Assembly: GCA_035772405.1 (NCBI GenBank) | Contig: JAYKKM010000005.1 | Span: 2,367,501 to 2,431,500, forward strand | Direction: 5' to 3' | Origin: Chrysogorgia sp. JL179-B06 | Lineage: Eukaryota; Cnidaria; Anthozoa; Scleralcyonacea; Chrysogorgiidae | DNA length: 64,000 nt | Shown here: positions 32,286 to 45,539 of the stretch, one piece after another | How positions within the stretch are numbered: position 1 is the first letter of the stretch | Layout of the letters: each line of letters opens with the position of its first letter | Translations under genes and position numbers: made by a program | The notes under the pieces: generated by a model | Databases searched by the model: none | What the model was told of the DNA's origin: nothing | Seen by the model: the letters and a program-made list of their open reading frames with translations, nothing else

Positions 32286-32426
32286 TATATATATATATAT
32301 ATATATATATAAACATATATATATATATATATAAACATATATATATATATATATATATAAACATATATATATATATATATATATATAAACATATATATAT
32401 ATATAAACATATATATATATTATATA
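32284..32426. repeat. Compound (AT)n / ATAAAC microsatellite
   Basis: (AT) blocks separated by AAAC at roughly regular spacing (five interruptions). It borders the 5' truncation of the PLE. Confidence 0.9.
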
Positions 32427-32619
32427 AAACACTTTATTTTGTCATATATTAATATTTTTATTATTATTATTATTATTAGACTCACAGAAAATTCATGCTT
32501 TTAAATGCGTGATTTTTCAATTATCATTGCTAACACATAACATTGGCAACCTAGACGACTATATAAGTATTTTCGTATATTAGTATTTTTTCATATCCTA
32601 TGCCATGTTTACACCCACC

Positions 32620-32919
32620 CCTTATCCCGGCATTACCACCACTATATATACCCAGAATCTTATCCCGGCATTACCACCACTATATATACAGAACTCGTGA
32701 CTAAGCTCTCGGCAACAGCTTCCGTAACTCAGTGGTCAGAGCACTCACTAGCATCGCAGGGTCGCGGGTTCAATTCCAGCCGGAAGGCCTTGAAGTTGCA
32801 TTTTTCGCAATTGGTCCCGGTTTGGTCTTAAAATGTATATATATTCCAACACTCGAAATTTTCCTTCACCATAAATCCTTAGAACATGTAGTTCAATCGA
32901 GTGAAATGCCAAATATTAC

Positions 32920-32925
<6 letters not shown>
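32620..32925 (+). mobile_element. tRNA-derived SINE (family 1)
   Basis: Same structure as the copy at 12655-12880. The A box is mutated (CCGTAACTCAGTGG), the B box GGGTTCAATTCC is at about 32766-32777, and the tail is conserved. A duplicated leader (CTTATCCCGGCATTACCACC) occurs twice just upstream. Confidence 0.8.
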
Positions 32926-33520
<595 letters not shown>

Positions 33521-33954
33521 GACCGGCTAGACTGGATTCAACTGTTTAAATGACGTAATTATATTGCAGTGAATATATAATTACTTCCCCGAATCACATC
33601 TGGTTTAGTTGGAAGAATTGATCAAGAATAGCACATCAACCTCGTTATACGTAGAAATTCGTCGCATCTTTTGTTGGTATATACAATACAGGTAACGATT
33701 CTTCTTTTTTCTATGCAGTTAAAATTAGTCCCTCAAGGTGGCTGTTTTATACATAAACCGATGATAATCACTATTTTGCCATGGCAGCAAAATTAATTTA
33801 AAATGTAGAATTGGTCAGTTTGGCTGTAGGAACAGCCCAAATTTAATTCACTTTATCTTTTATGGGCGAGACGACGAGTTAATTAAGATTGGTACGACAC
33901 GTCTTATGAACTATTCTACGTTATAAATTTCGTGTCTTCTCTCAATTAGTATGT

Positions 33955-34712
33955 GTTATGTGTTAGCAGGTGCACACGGTATAGGATCGATCTGTCGATA
34001 CATACAGTAATTTCTATCCCAAAAGTCTGAGACAATAGTCTGAGACAACTTTTAATAGCGCCTATAGGACGTAGAATGCATTCGGTTGTGTATAACCTTT
34101 ACCTCCAACTATATTGTATGCGCAGCCGTGTTTAATCCTGCTTCTGCACGGCTGCGTATAGGACCTGTAGAAGGCAACAACTAGGATTGCTAAGACGAGT
34201 TTCCGAGGGAGAAAATAACAGTTCATTGAAGCAGTAATATTAGTTGAGATCTCACTGAATAGTTATATTCCTGTTAAAAATTTCTTTGCGTTTATACTTT
34301 AGGTGTTAGTAGGTGCGCGCGGTATAGGATCGATCTGTCGAGTCATACAATAATTTCTATCCCAAAAGTCTGAGACATCAGCCGAATATGTTAGTCGTTT
34401 TAATAGCGCCTAGGACGCAGAATGCATTCGGTTGTGTATAACCTTTACCTACGGCTACACCTAAGATAGCTTTTACGCAGCCGTGTTCAATCCTCCATCA
34501 CGGCTGCGTAGGACCTGTATATAGAAGGCAACAACTACGATTGCTTAGAATATTTTCCGAGGGAGAACAGAACAACAGTTCATTGAAGCAGTAATATTAT
34601 AGTTGAGATCTTACTGAATAGTTATATTCCTGTTAAAAATTTATTTACGTTTATACTTTATATGTGTTGTGTGTTAACAGGTGAGGATCGATCCGTCGAG
34701 TCATATATACAA
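33955..34712. repeat. 340-bp tandem units upstream of ISG12-like gene 2
   Basis: Two whole units and the start of a third (which resumes at 36391) with the same ordered words as in copy 1. Here the units are directly adjacent, indicating a tandem array that predates the segmental duplication. Confidence 0.75.
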
Positions 34713-36390
34713 CAAGACCGCTAGGCGTTAACTCGGGCTACTTTTAGGGACATTACGCGCATATTGCCTGCGGAGATGCATGGGTATGCATTGGTGGCAT
34801 GTTAGACAGTTGGAATTAGAAAACCCGCTCACTTGTCTTATATTACAAATGATAATTTTTAATGCATTGATTTCTGTAATCAGGCACTGAAGGAGTGAAG
34901 GCATTGTGCAGCGCTCGTTTAAAGTGGGAAACGGACGAAGAAAAATCAGGCGTTTACACGCAGGCTAGCCCCCTCCCCATATGCAGAACGCCTGACACGC
35001 AGACGAAATTTAATGTATTAAACACTAAACACGGCAATGCTATTTTTTCTAATATCTGCGGTTCGATCAGAAGGTCTTCGTGTGTCAAAATTTATATAAA
35101 AATCAACGGCAAGGTATACGAAACATATCTGTTACGAAATTACATCGGGTAAACGACGAATAGATGTCCTTTGTCATGTCCTTTGATTTTAAAGACGAGT
35201 CTCGCTTTAATCGCTTACGCATTTTCTCATATAACATCTGATCTTCACATTTTAAGTAAACGAAACCTGCAACGTTCGATTCGCCAGATTCAAGTGATCA
35301 TTTCGAGAATTGATTTAAATCGGACAAAAACACATTTCATAATGATTAATATTACGGAGTTTCACGGATAAATGTCAACCATGCCTTGCAACGACTATAT
35401 GTTCATTCATGTTGACAGACGAAACGTAGAGAATCTGCATTAGTTTGCGGGTTTACAGGTCTCGTAAATACTTTTCAGACTGCGATTCATTGACAATAAA
35501 ACTACCCGAAATCGCTTTAATTCGTCACAACAGCATGTTTACCTGTCACTTCAAAGTTCACTTCATCAATGTTATTCGTTCTTCGATTTATAGTTGAGCA
35601 GCCTCTTGGAGGCCAAATAACTCGATTTTGGCTTCTTTATTTTTTGTTTGGCCTCGGAAAAAATATTTGGCCTTTGTGATAAGATTCATATGAAATGTGG
35701 CTGGCAAGTATCTTGATCATAAACACGCTCACAATGCTTACAATTGCACACGCTGATCGCGGCAGACCATCACTAAAAGATGACGACCGATTTCGGAACG
35801 AGTTGGTCCGCGATCTCGATAACCGAAACTTTTGTCACAGGGACGCGAATGGGTAAACTACTGTCGGAGAATATTGTCGGAGAGGTGCCTCGCATGGGTA
35901 CTCGCGTCCCGTTCGCACCCCGTCCGATTAGGTAACTACTTTTTTGTATTCTTGTTGTATTTTCTTGTTATTATTTTCTCTTTTGTTCTGAATTTTTGTA
36001 AACAAATAATTTTGTAGTTGACCCAATAAAGTTTATTAAAAAAAAACCCCCAAAAAACCGTACGCTGGTGTACTCGATCAAATCTCGATAACCGTACGCT
36101 GATGTGTACTCGATCAAGTCTATGTTTATATGTTTTATTGAATCGATCAAACTTTAAATGTTTTATTGAATTGTGCTGGAAAATGTTGGCAACTAGCACT
36201 CATCCCTATCGCCTTTTGATTGGCTGTTAAATAAGTTCGGAAACGCTTGTTGCAATTTGATTGGCTATTAAATAAGTTCGGACAACAAACAGCCAATCAA
36301 ATGGAGACACGCATGAGTCTATTGCAATTTACGGACCCGACAAATAAAAATACAGGAACGCCACCGAAACTAAGACTCGGCTACCCAAGT
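34713..36390. other. 1.68-kb insertion specific to duplication copy 2
   Basis: Copy 1 runs straight from GTCGAGTCATATGCAATAAT; copy 2 is interrupted after CATATATACAA and resumes at AATAATTTGTATCCC. The insert has no clear terminal repeats. Frames are short; one patch near 35750-35925 has mixed composition but I recognise nothing. Its origin is unknown. Confidence 0.6.
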
Positions 36391-36875
36391 AATAATTTGT
36401 ATCCCAAAAGTCTGAGACATCACCCGAAGACGTTAGTCGTTTTAATAGCGCCTAAGGACGCAGAATGCATTCGGTTGTGTATAACCTTTACAATTTAATA
36501 GTTATATTTCCTTCAGCTATTTTATAAAAAAAATAGAAAACATTTTTATGTTTAACGAGTAAAATATGGCAATATAGCTTCCTTTATAAATGCATAAATT
36601 CTCCTTACTTTTCATGATGGCATGTAATGATGGCGTATGCTGGTGTATAATGGCGTATCGCGTAATTTTCCATGTTTCCATACAATTTTATAGAATAACC
36701 TGTTTACTATGCGCATTCGTTGTTAGCCATGATCTATTTAACAATGAGACAACGAGCACGAGTTGTCTATGAGCAGATAGCCAACGAGGACAAAGACCAA
36801 TCACCAATAGACCACTAGTAGCTCAGCCAATCAGAATGCCGAATTTGTAATAGACCACTAGTTGGTTCATACTAA

Positions 36876-37675
36876 AGGTACGTTTACACACAACGATTTG
36901 TCGGGCCGATTTTCCAAATATGGGCATCCGATTGATGGCGTTAGCGTTGACGTCAGCAAGTCCCGACACTGAAAATCGGGAGAAAAATCTGTAGAAAAGT
37001 CACAGATTTTTCCAGAGTCGTAGCGATTTTTTCTGTAACTATGACTACCGAATAAACGCGCGTTTAATAAACACACTATATGCATTTAATGGTTTGCTTC
37101 CTGTTTCTATTGTGTGTCTGGGATTCTGGTAGTGTGAAACGTGTTGTTTTCAGTGCGATTATAAAGCTCTATGACTATGAATATAATTTCCTACGAGCTT
37201 TTCCATAGCAATTATTCAACATGGTTATACATGGAGAAAATATACGTTGTTTATTACAGTAGTTGCCTGGGGCCAAATGACGGCGACTCGGTGAGTAAGC
37301 GAACGCGAAGTTTAAAGATTTATCTGTTTTATTGTTTGTATTGGAGACTTTTTGCTGTCAAAACGTTTTTTCGGTCCTTTATATTTCCCGAGTCCAGATA
37401 ATCCTGTTTGTAATGTTGTTTTTCAAGTGTTAAGCCTTATTATTGGTCCTATCCCACCAATTTAATACTACCACTGAGATATTTTAGTTTTGTTGACCAT
37501 AACAAATTTATTTCACCACGGATTTCACTTGCCACACGTCACCACGGGAGTAAAAATCGGGAGTTACGTTTACACACTGCGATTTGTCGGGGATGACGAA
37601 TTAGCGAAATTTACCGCGAATCACGTAAATATTCGTCAGTGTCGGCCCGACAAATCGTTGTGTGTAAACGTACCT
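36876..37675. mobile_element. PIF/Harbinger-like MITE, 800 bp
   Basis: Terminal inverted repeats start AGGTACGTTTACACACAACG and match for about 32 bp. They are flanked by TAA at 36873-36875 and 37676-37678. Copy 1 of the duplication has the empty site (ATACTAATGG at about 20358). TWA 3-bp duplications are typical of PIF/Harbinger. No transposase frame. Confidence 0.85.
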
Positions 37676-38169
37676 TAATGGCAGACAGACGCACGGATCA
37701 CGTCAGCTCTCGTCAGATCACGTCACTGCTTTTGTTTTTTTCCATGCCCCAGAAATCCCCAAGAACTTCAATAAACATTTTGAACGGTTAACGGTTTGTC
37801 TTCAATTTTTATTGTATAAAGCATATATCAGAAGTCACGACATATTCACGCTGCAAGCAAAACCTGAAATCTAGGCCAAACATGGCGTCCGCTAAAATTT
37901 ATATACAAGTGATGAAATCATGAAAACATTGGCCCAAAAGTAATGGAAAATTGTTCAGTTTGACATTTTCGAATAAGAAAATGAATTCGCTTATGCCTAT
38001 GGAGTATATCTACACCAAATTTGAAGCAAAGTAATTACAATCTCGTTTTTTGTGAGCGATTGTTTATCATGTGCCATTACAAACTAAAAGGTGAAACTAT
38101 ATCTGAAAATTTGAAACAATGTTTGATAAGACTTTTTTACGTTAAAGAAAGATTGTTTATGGTTGATAC

Positions 38170-38945
38170 TAAAACAATTAGACAACTCGACCTCGTTGTC
38201 TATTTAACAATTAGACAACGAGTCCGAGTTGTCCATTTAACAATTAGACAACGAGTACGAGTTGTCTATGAGCGAATAGTCAACGAAGGCGAAGCCTGAG
38301 TTGACTATTCGCTCATAGACAATGAGGACAAGTTGTCTAATTGTTTTAGTAGAAACAAATTAGTGGACTATTACAAATCATGCATTCTCCAAAAAAATAT
38401 CCAAAAGCTCATCTGAAACCTCCCCAAAACGAGAGTTTTCTGCCATTGTTTTGAACGCGTTTCCAAAACGTTGTCTATCACGAATAGACAACGGTTGAGT
38501 AGCCCACCATGGTCAGTTTCTACTAAGAGCGAATAGTCAACGAAGGTGAAGCCTGAGTTGACTATTTAACAATTAGACAACGAGTCCGAGTTGTCTATGA
38601 GCGAATAGTCAACGAAGGCGAAGCCTGAGTTGACTATTCGCTCATAGACAACGAGGACGAGTTGTCTAATTGTTTTAGTAGAAACAAATTTAGTGGACTA
38701 TTACAAATCATGCATTCTCCAAAAAAATATCCAAAAACTCATCTGAAACCTCCCCAAAACGAGAGTTTTCTGCCATTGTTTTGAGCGCGTTTCCCAAACG
38801 TTGTCTATCACGAATAGACAACGGTTGAGTAGCCAATCAGAATGCAGCATTTGCAATAGACCATGGTCAGTTTCTACTAATCGCTAATAGACAATGAGGA
38901 CGAGTTGTCTAATTGTTTTAGTAAAAACAAATCAGTGGACTATTA
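38170..38945. repeat. Array of TAGACAACGAG palindromes with a tandem duplication
   Basis: The near-palindrome TTAGACAACGAGTCCGAGTT and its relatives recur many times, along with GAATAGTCAACGAAGGCGAA and its complement. A segment of about 240 bp (38264-38505) is repeated at about 38601-38835. Copy 1 has fewer repeats (21040-21125). Confidence 0.75.
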
Positions 38946-38957
38946 CAAATCAAGCAT

Positions 38958-39269
38958 GAGTGGCGTAACGTTGGCCCAGGGGGCCCCTGGGCGAACGTTT
39001 GTGAGGGCCCCCAGGGCGAGTGCCGAAAGCGCGAGACCTCTAGGGGGTCCGCGGGCATTCACCCCCGCCCAGAAAATTTTTAAATCTAGAGTCTCTGAAA
39101 TGCCATTTCATGCACTTTGGGGGAAGATTTTACAGAATTCTGATGGTCAGAAAACGACATAATCACACTACCACATGGATATTTTGTTCTTACGTGCGTG
39201 CGTTTTTCCCTATTGAGGGTTGGGGCCCCCGGGTTCGCCCGGTCTGAGCCCATAATAGTTACGCCACTG
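38958..39269. mobile_element. 312-bp GC-rich MITE with 11-bp target duplication
   Basis: Ends GAGTGGCGTAAC and GTTACGCCACTG are inverted repeats apart from the outermost base. AAATCAAGCAT is directly repeated on both sides (38947-38957, 39270-39280). Related uninterrupted sequence is seen at about 38370 (AAATCATGCATTCTCC). The interior is rich in GGGCCCC. The 11-bp duplication suggests a Mutator-like family. Confidence 0.82.
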
Positions 39270-39923
39270 AAATCAAGCATTCTCCAAAAAATTATCCAAA
39301 AACTCATCTGAAACCTCCCCAAACGAGAGTTTTCTGCCATTGTTTTGAGCGCGTTTCGCCATCATGGTTTATCACGAATAGACAACGGTTGAGTAGCCAA
39401 TCAGACAATTCAGCATTTGTAATGGTCAGTTTCTACTAAGAGCAGATAGTCTGCTCATAGACATTCGGGCTCGTTGCCGTCTAATTGTTAAATAGATGTA
39501 CAGAAGACGTCAGAATGTGTAGAACATTAGTTACTCACTCGACTATCGTCTCGTGGGCCACTTTTTTGTTCTTACCACGTTCTGACGTCCTATCTGTGCA
39601 TCTATAACTGAACAGATAACGGCAAAATGGAATCTATTTGTTAAATAGAAATATGGCTTTCTGTTAATCACCGCTTGCGTTGACAAAATGTTGTTTTATA
39701 AGGGGTATAGGATAGCTAGGATGGACAAAAAAGATCTTATTTCGAAAGATTTGATCTCAAAATGTTTATCTCAAATACCCAACTTGGCAATTAATTTGTA
39801 TGTAGATTTTCAATGAAAACTAAATAAATTTCTTTCACACACCAATTTTTGCCATTATTGAAATTATTTTTCTATCTTATCCATTTCCTCTGCAATCTGC
39901 TGATAAGAAACACTCACAAAACC

Positions 39924-39944
39924 ATGGGAAATTGCCTACTATAA
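39924..39944 (+). CDS. Upstream short ORF of the ISG12-like gene 2
   Basis: ACCATGG context and the same MGNCLL-stop frame as at 21715, placed 48 bp before the main ATG. Conservation in both paralogues could reflect recent duplication rather than selection. Confidence 0.4.
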   Translation: MGNCLL

Positions 39945-39992
39945 GTTTAAGTGCAGAAGAACCAATCGATGCCGTTTTTTTATTGCAGAAAC

Positions 39993-40271
39993 ATGCCATT
40001 CATTATTGCAGCAATAGCAGGACTTGGTTACTGGGCTATTCCGGCAGCAGTGCAAACTCTGGGCTTCACAACAGCAGGAATAACAGCTGGTTCTACAGCT
40101 GCAACAATGATGTCAACTGCAGCAGTCGTAAATGGTGGAGGTGTTGCAAGTATGGCGGCTGGTGGAGTTGTAGCAGCTCTGCAGAGTGTTGGTGCAACTG
40201 GAGCAATCAGTGCTGCTGCAACTGCTGTTTATGGTGCAGGTACTTTAGCAGCTGCAGCCATTTTGCCATGA
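39993..40271 (+). CDS. ISG12/IFI27/IFI6-family small membrane protein, paralogue 2
   Basis: 92 residues, same length as paralogue 1 and different at six conservative positions (3, 8, 22, 31, 86 and 90). It keeps GFTTAGI, AGSTAATMMST, VVNGGGVASM and LQSVGATGAIS. The frame is open further upstream to 39951, but the ATG at 39993 is preferred because it aligns with paralogue 1 and follows the acceptor-like TTTTTTTATTGCAG. The protein is predicted to be membrane-embedded throughout. Function is inferred from the family only. The 3' flank is also conserved with paralogue 1 for about 150 bp. Confidence 0.9.
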   Translation: MPFIIAAIAGLGYWAIPAAVQTLGFTTAGITAGSTAATMMSTAAVVNGGGVASMAAGGVVAALQSVGATGAISAAATAVYGAGTLAAAAILP

Positions 40272-40445
40272 TAAGAACACTAAACAAGAATTTAAAAACT
40301 TATCTGGAATATTTAGCAAAGGTGTTCAAAGGAAAGAATAAGCCAAGTAGTTCTTCATACGCATTGTAGTTTATTCACTTAAAAATAATTTGTTTGCATG
40401 TTCGTTTGTTCTTAGTGTCTTGATTTGAATGGGTTTATAAATATA

Positions 40446-43354
40446 TTTATGGGAAACACTTAGTCGCTAGGATACAAAATAAAAACTGACGCGATGAATA
40501 TATTAAACCTGAGGATAATTATCCACTAACATTTTTCTCCACAACTAAAAGTGTTCCCGTAAAAACATTATATAGCTAGTGAATCGCATGTTAAATTTAT
40601 CATAGATTCTGTATCATTATACAGACGACATTAATCGCACGCACATTACATCAAGGTCGTTCGCTGCAAGGCCATGTACTAATTATCCTCCGTATCTTAT
40701 TCATAAATATTCAGTATATAAGGTCTATAAAAAAACGACAAGTATCTTCTTTTACTAGAATTAAAATAGTCCATAAAATACATTTGACTATCTTAGTGGC
40801 TACGTAAGTAATATCGTCGATTATTCATGACAATACTAGGTTTCGTATGACTTTGTCTCTTATCTATGTCATAAGCTAAGGTGTAAACCCAAGGAACAAA
40901 TATAGTCCGGCAGCCAGTGTGATATGCCTTGCATATACTTCCATACAATGTTTATACATATATGATGACAATCCGTCACTGTTGGGCATCAAGAATTACA
41001 GGGAGACGTATTTGGTGACGTCATAGGAGTAACATTAATAAAAATATTCAATTTCCTGTCTTGTTTTAGTTCTCACATGATTCAAATGCATAAGTCATTG
41101 TTTGTACGAACTAAATTGATAACAAGTTAAGAGTTTGGGGAATGCAGCCCACTGTGGAGCTGCTTAATGACGTCACATCAATTGATGACGTAGGTTGTAG
41201 ATTCGTGATGACCTCATACATTTGCCAGTTTAAAAAATACAATATTCTACTTTCAAGTCATTATCTGCAGTACCGTATCTTGATTCTGACGTTATTCTGT
41301 GATGGGTGAGTATTTGATGACGTCATATGATAATACATTGCGCAATTAATCGGCGACTTCCCGTGGTGTAGTATGGTAAGCCGGCGTTGCATTTGCAAAA
41401 CAGAGTACACAGCAATTTGCTTTAGAAGCAGCTGCACCTCATATTTCTGCATTAGTTGACTCCTTCACATTTGCACTTGATCAGAGACATGATCTGGCAC
41501 TGTTGTTGAAAACAATGACTTGTGTCTGACATAGCCATATTCAACTGGATGAATAGAAACTGGATCTAGTGATGATACTGCTTTTCAAAAGCATGTACTT
41601 TCCCTGCCATGCTTGGAACACGACAATTCATGGCTGAGTTTTTTCTCAACAAAAACACGGGACAATTCGAGGTAGTGGACTATAGACAAAGCATTTACCT
41701 CTTCCTTGGCATATCTTTTTACGCACCCAGATTATGCTAGCTATTTCCACGTTTTTCCTTCCCATGATGTCTTTTTCTCCGTTAGTTCCGTGGTTTCACC
41801 TTTAACAATTTCAATCGCTCTCCTTGCTATTACCAAATACTTTCCACACATAGATGAGCTATTATTCCAAATTATCACCACTCTCGAATTTCCAAATCAT
41901 TCAGACAAAATAAAAATAATTATAACAAAGTTATTTAATTTCATTCAATTCCATTTCATGTTCATCTGCATTATCTATTTTCCACCAGCAGCAAAGTTTA
42001 AATGTTGTCCTCACTCCATTTCCCATCCATCATCAACCACTACATCACGGGTACCACTGTATTCCCAGGATCTGAATCCGTGACTTTTAAACTTTTATTT
42101 TATTTTACTTAATTTGCGCAATGGATTTTACGTGAAGGAGTTTACCGATGGCGATTACGGAATTAAGGCTTTTTTTCAGGCTTTAGCTGAATAATTTGTC
42201 CGGTCATAAAAGCGGCATGTCCGAGCTACAATTGACTTGGCCGGGCATCTTGACCGGCGAGCAGCTAGAAGTTATTTCGCGCCCTGGTCCCACACGGGAA
42301 TCGAAATCGAAACCTTCTGGTCTCCATCCCTAACCCCTGCCCTAACCCCAATCTTAACCCTAATCCCAAACCAGATCCTAACCGGTGGCCCCATTCCTCC
42401 AATTTCAGGCAAAATCAGTGCAATAACTTTATTTAATTTAATTCGACTTCAATTCCAATTCACGTTCATCTGCATCCTCAATTCCACCAGCATCATAGGT
42501 TAAAAATTCTCTCCCCACTTCATTTCCCCTCCGTTGCAACCACTGCATCATAGATGACACCACATTTCCAGGATTCGAATACCTGACTTTTAGACTTATA
42601 TTTCTTTTTTTTTATTTCTACTTAATTTGAAATATTCCATTATATAGCACAAATTAACAAACTATAGGATTTGGAGTCAAGGTATCAGCCTCTTTTCAGT
42701 AGAAATATTTACTGTTTCGACAGAGCAGCAAGGAGGCAGCCATCTTGAATGGTGAAAAACGCGTGGGTCCTGGGCACTAGTCTACAGACCAGATGTTGTT
42801 AGTCAGTAAATTCCAGGTGTCGTTTCTATCATTTTGAGTTGTTTCCTTGATAATACTTAATTGTGCAGCTCAAGTAGTCACTTTCGTGAAAAATGTCACC
42901 TAGAATCTTACAATAATAACCAATTACATAGATTGCGAGATTCACCACAGGGAGCCCAATTCTATGCGGAAAACTGTTCATGAAGGGGAAAATAAACGCT
43001 TGATTTATCTTAACGCCCAAACGTGATGGGGTGTCATCAAGCTGATTATGAAAGACAATACCCAATACTATAATAATATGCCAAAAAACATTGTATGGAA
43101 GCATTTGCAAGCTTATGTAGAAAATAAGCGTTTGGCTGCCGGACTAATAGTGGTGTTTTAGAAATGGACGAAGTAAACATAAAAAGTATTCGCTTTTTAA
43201 TTTTCATAAACGCAGAAAAGAACACTTGAAAATGCGTTCCTAGGGTACGTCATGGTTAAGTGATTACATTAACGTAAAACATGAACATAATGACGTCATG
43301 GGTGGTGTAAAAAGCACCACGCCCGCCTCCCACCGCAGAACCCCCACTTTATAT
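40446..43354. other. Long non-coding stretch with diverged tandem repeat and CRE-like sites
   Basis: No gene recognised. A segment of about 190 bp at 41936-42110 is repeated, diverged, at about 42428-42640 (CATCTGCAT, CCACCAGCA, CCAGGAT words in order). The palindrome TGACGTCA or TGACGTCAC/T appears near 41018, 41167, 41322 and 43290. Scattered CCCTAACCCC words at 42320-42375 are too irregular for telomere repeats. Confidence 0.5.
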
Positions 43355-43740
43355 ACTACTTATGACCTATAGCTTGTTTTACTTTTCGCCATTTGATGTC
43401 ATACTTAATGTTCTGGTCTTTCAGGCTCCATATGTATTTACTAAGTTCGGTTACGTGTTTGTATTGTTCATTCTTAAATGAACATACATTATTGTTATAC
43501 TCTTAGTTTAAATGTGGTGTCGCAAAGTCCAATATAGGTTTCTCTTGTATCTAGTGTGGTGACTTCTGCTTGGTATATGATGTTTTTTATCGTTGCATAG
43601 GGCACTTGTTCGATTTGTGAATTTCTTTTCTTCACTGGGTTTAGATTTGCCTATTTCGACTTTGTTGTGGTTCGTTATTATGCTTTTGATGTTACTCATG
43701 CAGCTGTATTAGCTGTATGTTAAGACCAGCTATTCTAATA
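43355..43740 (-). pseudogene. Penelope-like element fragment (GIY-YIG region)
   Basis: Minus strand, several frames: CMSNIKSIITNHNK, then IYQAEVTT and [14 protein letters not shown], and [17 protein letters not shown]. Each aligns with the PLE at 47.9-48.6 kb ([53 protein letters not shown]). Broken by frameshifts and stops. Confidence 0.75.
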
Positions 43741-43987
43741 TGCCTATTATTATGTTATATTTTCTATTATGCACATTGTTCTCTCAAATTAATTAATTTC
43801 TCACCCGATAATGTCTTTCAAGTCGACCTCATTGTATATGACGTAACTTCAAGACGTTATTGAGAAAAAGTCATTTAAAAAGTTCTTCACTTCAGGATAT
43901 ATGACATTTGATTCTATACCAGAAAACGTTTTCAATATCCCTTGATCCCTAAAACAAAAGTTGGAGATATATCATTAGATTATATAT

Positions 43988-44427
43988 AATTAAAGTGTCT
44001 ATGCAATGAAAAATTCAGTTGTAAAATAACTCTTTTGTTTGAAAGAACTCTTGAAACTATAAAGACTAACCATTTACAACTTTTTCATATCTCACTTCAC
44101 TTTTAAGATATTAAGATTTGTTTAATACGTAAATGATCATACTTATATTTGATGTCATTGGATACATCCACGCACATGCACCTACATTTCAAGTGATTTT
44201 ATTACATAATCTCAAGGATATATAAGCGTTTTCAATAAGTTATTATGTAGTGTGATGTACATAAGTATGATCATTTGCATATTAAACAAATCTTAATATC
44301 TCAAGAGTGAAGTGAGATATGAAAAAGTTGTAAATGGTTAGTCTTTATAGTTTCAAGAGTTCGTTAAAACAAATTAAAAGAGTTATTTTACAACTGAATT
44401 TTTCATTGCATTGGCACTTTAAAACTA
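43988..44427. repeat. Foldback MITE
   Basis: Arms of about 150-165 bp: 43988-44140 and 44262-44427 are complementary (AATGAAAAATTCAGTTGTAA pairs with TTACAACTGAATTTTTCATT), with a loop of about 120 bp. AT-rich, non-coding. Confidence 0.8.
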
Positions 44428-44459
44428 CATTAGCGGAAATCAAACAGATGTTTTTATAT

Positions 44460-44600
44460 TATATATCAATGTACTGCTATAGAATGTAGGAGACCTAGCT
44501 TGGAGTAGATAGACGATCTTCAAACTCCTATCCTCGAGTACCGGACAGGAATCGAACCTGTAACCTTCTGCGCTAAATACTAGAATACCCGTCCACTATC
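44460..44600 (-). mobile_element. tRNA-derived SINE (family 2), minus copy
   Basis: Minus strand: GTGGACGGGTATTCTAG, then B-box-like GGTTACAGGTTCGATTCC and a tail GATCGTCTATCTACTCCAAG. The same words in order occur on the plus strand at about 46355-46505. Confidence 0.65.
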
Positions 44601-44640
44601 GCTAGTAGGGACTTTAAGATCTACGACGGCAACCTAGGAC

Positions 44641-45539
44641 TAGTGCTGGGCAACGGAGGGCCGGAGTTACGCCGGAGCTCCGGCGTTTTTCAGCGTTTTT
44701 CAGTCCGACAAGCCGGAGGCCGGAGTTTGGATTTGGGCTTTGGGCTCCGGCTATCTCCGGCTATTGTGAAAAACAACGCCAAAAACAACGAAAAATCTAA
44801 TATTATAATCTATCTAAATGACCAAAACTATAAGTATAAACCGTTTGACATATGAAATTTGCAAACGTGATTTTACTTGGCAAAAATCTATTTTAAAATA
44901 AACCTTCGACAGTGTTGACGAGCGTAGTTGACAGCAGATAATGAATAAGGAAATATAAAACCGCGGAACCGGACACAATGACACATAGCGCGATTGTATG
45001 ACACCTTTCTGGCTCACCTGCCCCTTTTCAAGCCAATACAATGCAAATTGAGAACATTACAGTAGACACTTGTGACTTGTCTGGTTTCACCAGACAGCTC
45101 TGACAAGTCTTGCTCTTTCATATCTTTCTTGCCCACCATCCTCCGTCACCTTTGAGCGAGTCTTTTCGTTGACGGGAAATATTGTTTCAAAGAAACGTTG
45201 CGCACTCCTTCCCGGCAACATTGGTCGTCTTGCATTCGTAAAATTTAACAATAAAAGATTTTGAAAAATACCTAGCACTTTGTATTCTGTATTAGTGTAT
45301 TTCGAGAATCGGAGTAGCTTTTATTCGGTTGTTCTATAAATTTAGAAACGTTTTCATTGCGCTGATATTTCCAGTTGTGAAATAGATATTAAGACACCCT
45401 TTGCTCGCTGTTTTACGGGGAGAAGAGCCTGGGAACTAGTTTGAGCCGGAGTCAAAGCCGGAGCCGGATGTAAGAACTGTAAAGCAGCCGGAGCCGGTGC
45501 CGGAGCCGGAGCTGAAAAACCGGAGTTTGCACACCTTTA
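44641..45539 (+). mobile_element. Truncated hAT transposon, 899 bp
   Basis: Flanked by the 8-bp repeat CCTAGGAC (44633-44640 and 45540-45547), the hAT duplication length. Ends TAGTGCTGGGCAAC and, inverted, TAAAGGTGTGCAAA share the TAnnGnTGnGCAA pattern. Subterminal GCCGGAG repeats lie at both sides. Only the end of the transposase gene remains (45127-45264). Confidence 0.85.
45127..45264 (+). pseudogene. hAT transposase C-terminal dimerisation remnant
   Basis: 45 codons ending in TGA read SVTFERVFSLTGNIVSKKRC, then LLPGNIGRLAFVKFNN. This matches the hAT C-terminal signature (SERVFS-G-IV-KR--L-P-N---L-F---N). The rest of the transposase is missing. Confidence 0.85.

Noticed and set aside
41340..41450. 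tRNA-like sequence around GTGGTGTAGTATGGTAAGC
   Set aside because: It resembles an A box but no B box or cloverleaf follows.
42320..42375. Interstitial telomeric repeat
   Set aside because: CCCTAACCCC words are irregular and interrupted; similarly weak at 22415-22475, 45930-45960 and 54590-54650.
41018..43297. CREB-responsive enhancer from four TGACGTCA-like sites
   Set aside because: Sites are widely spaced with no gene nearby; insufficient evidence to annotate as regulatory.
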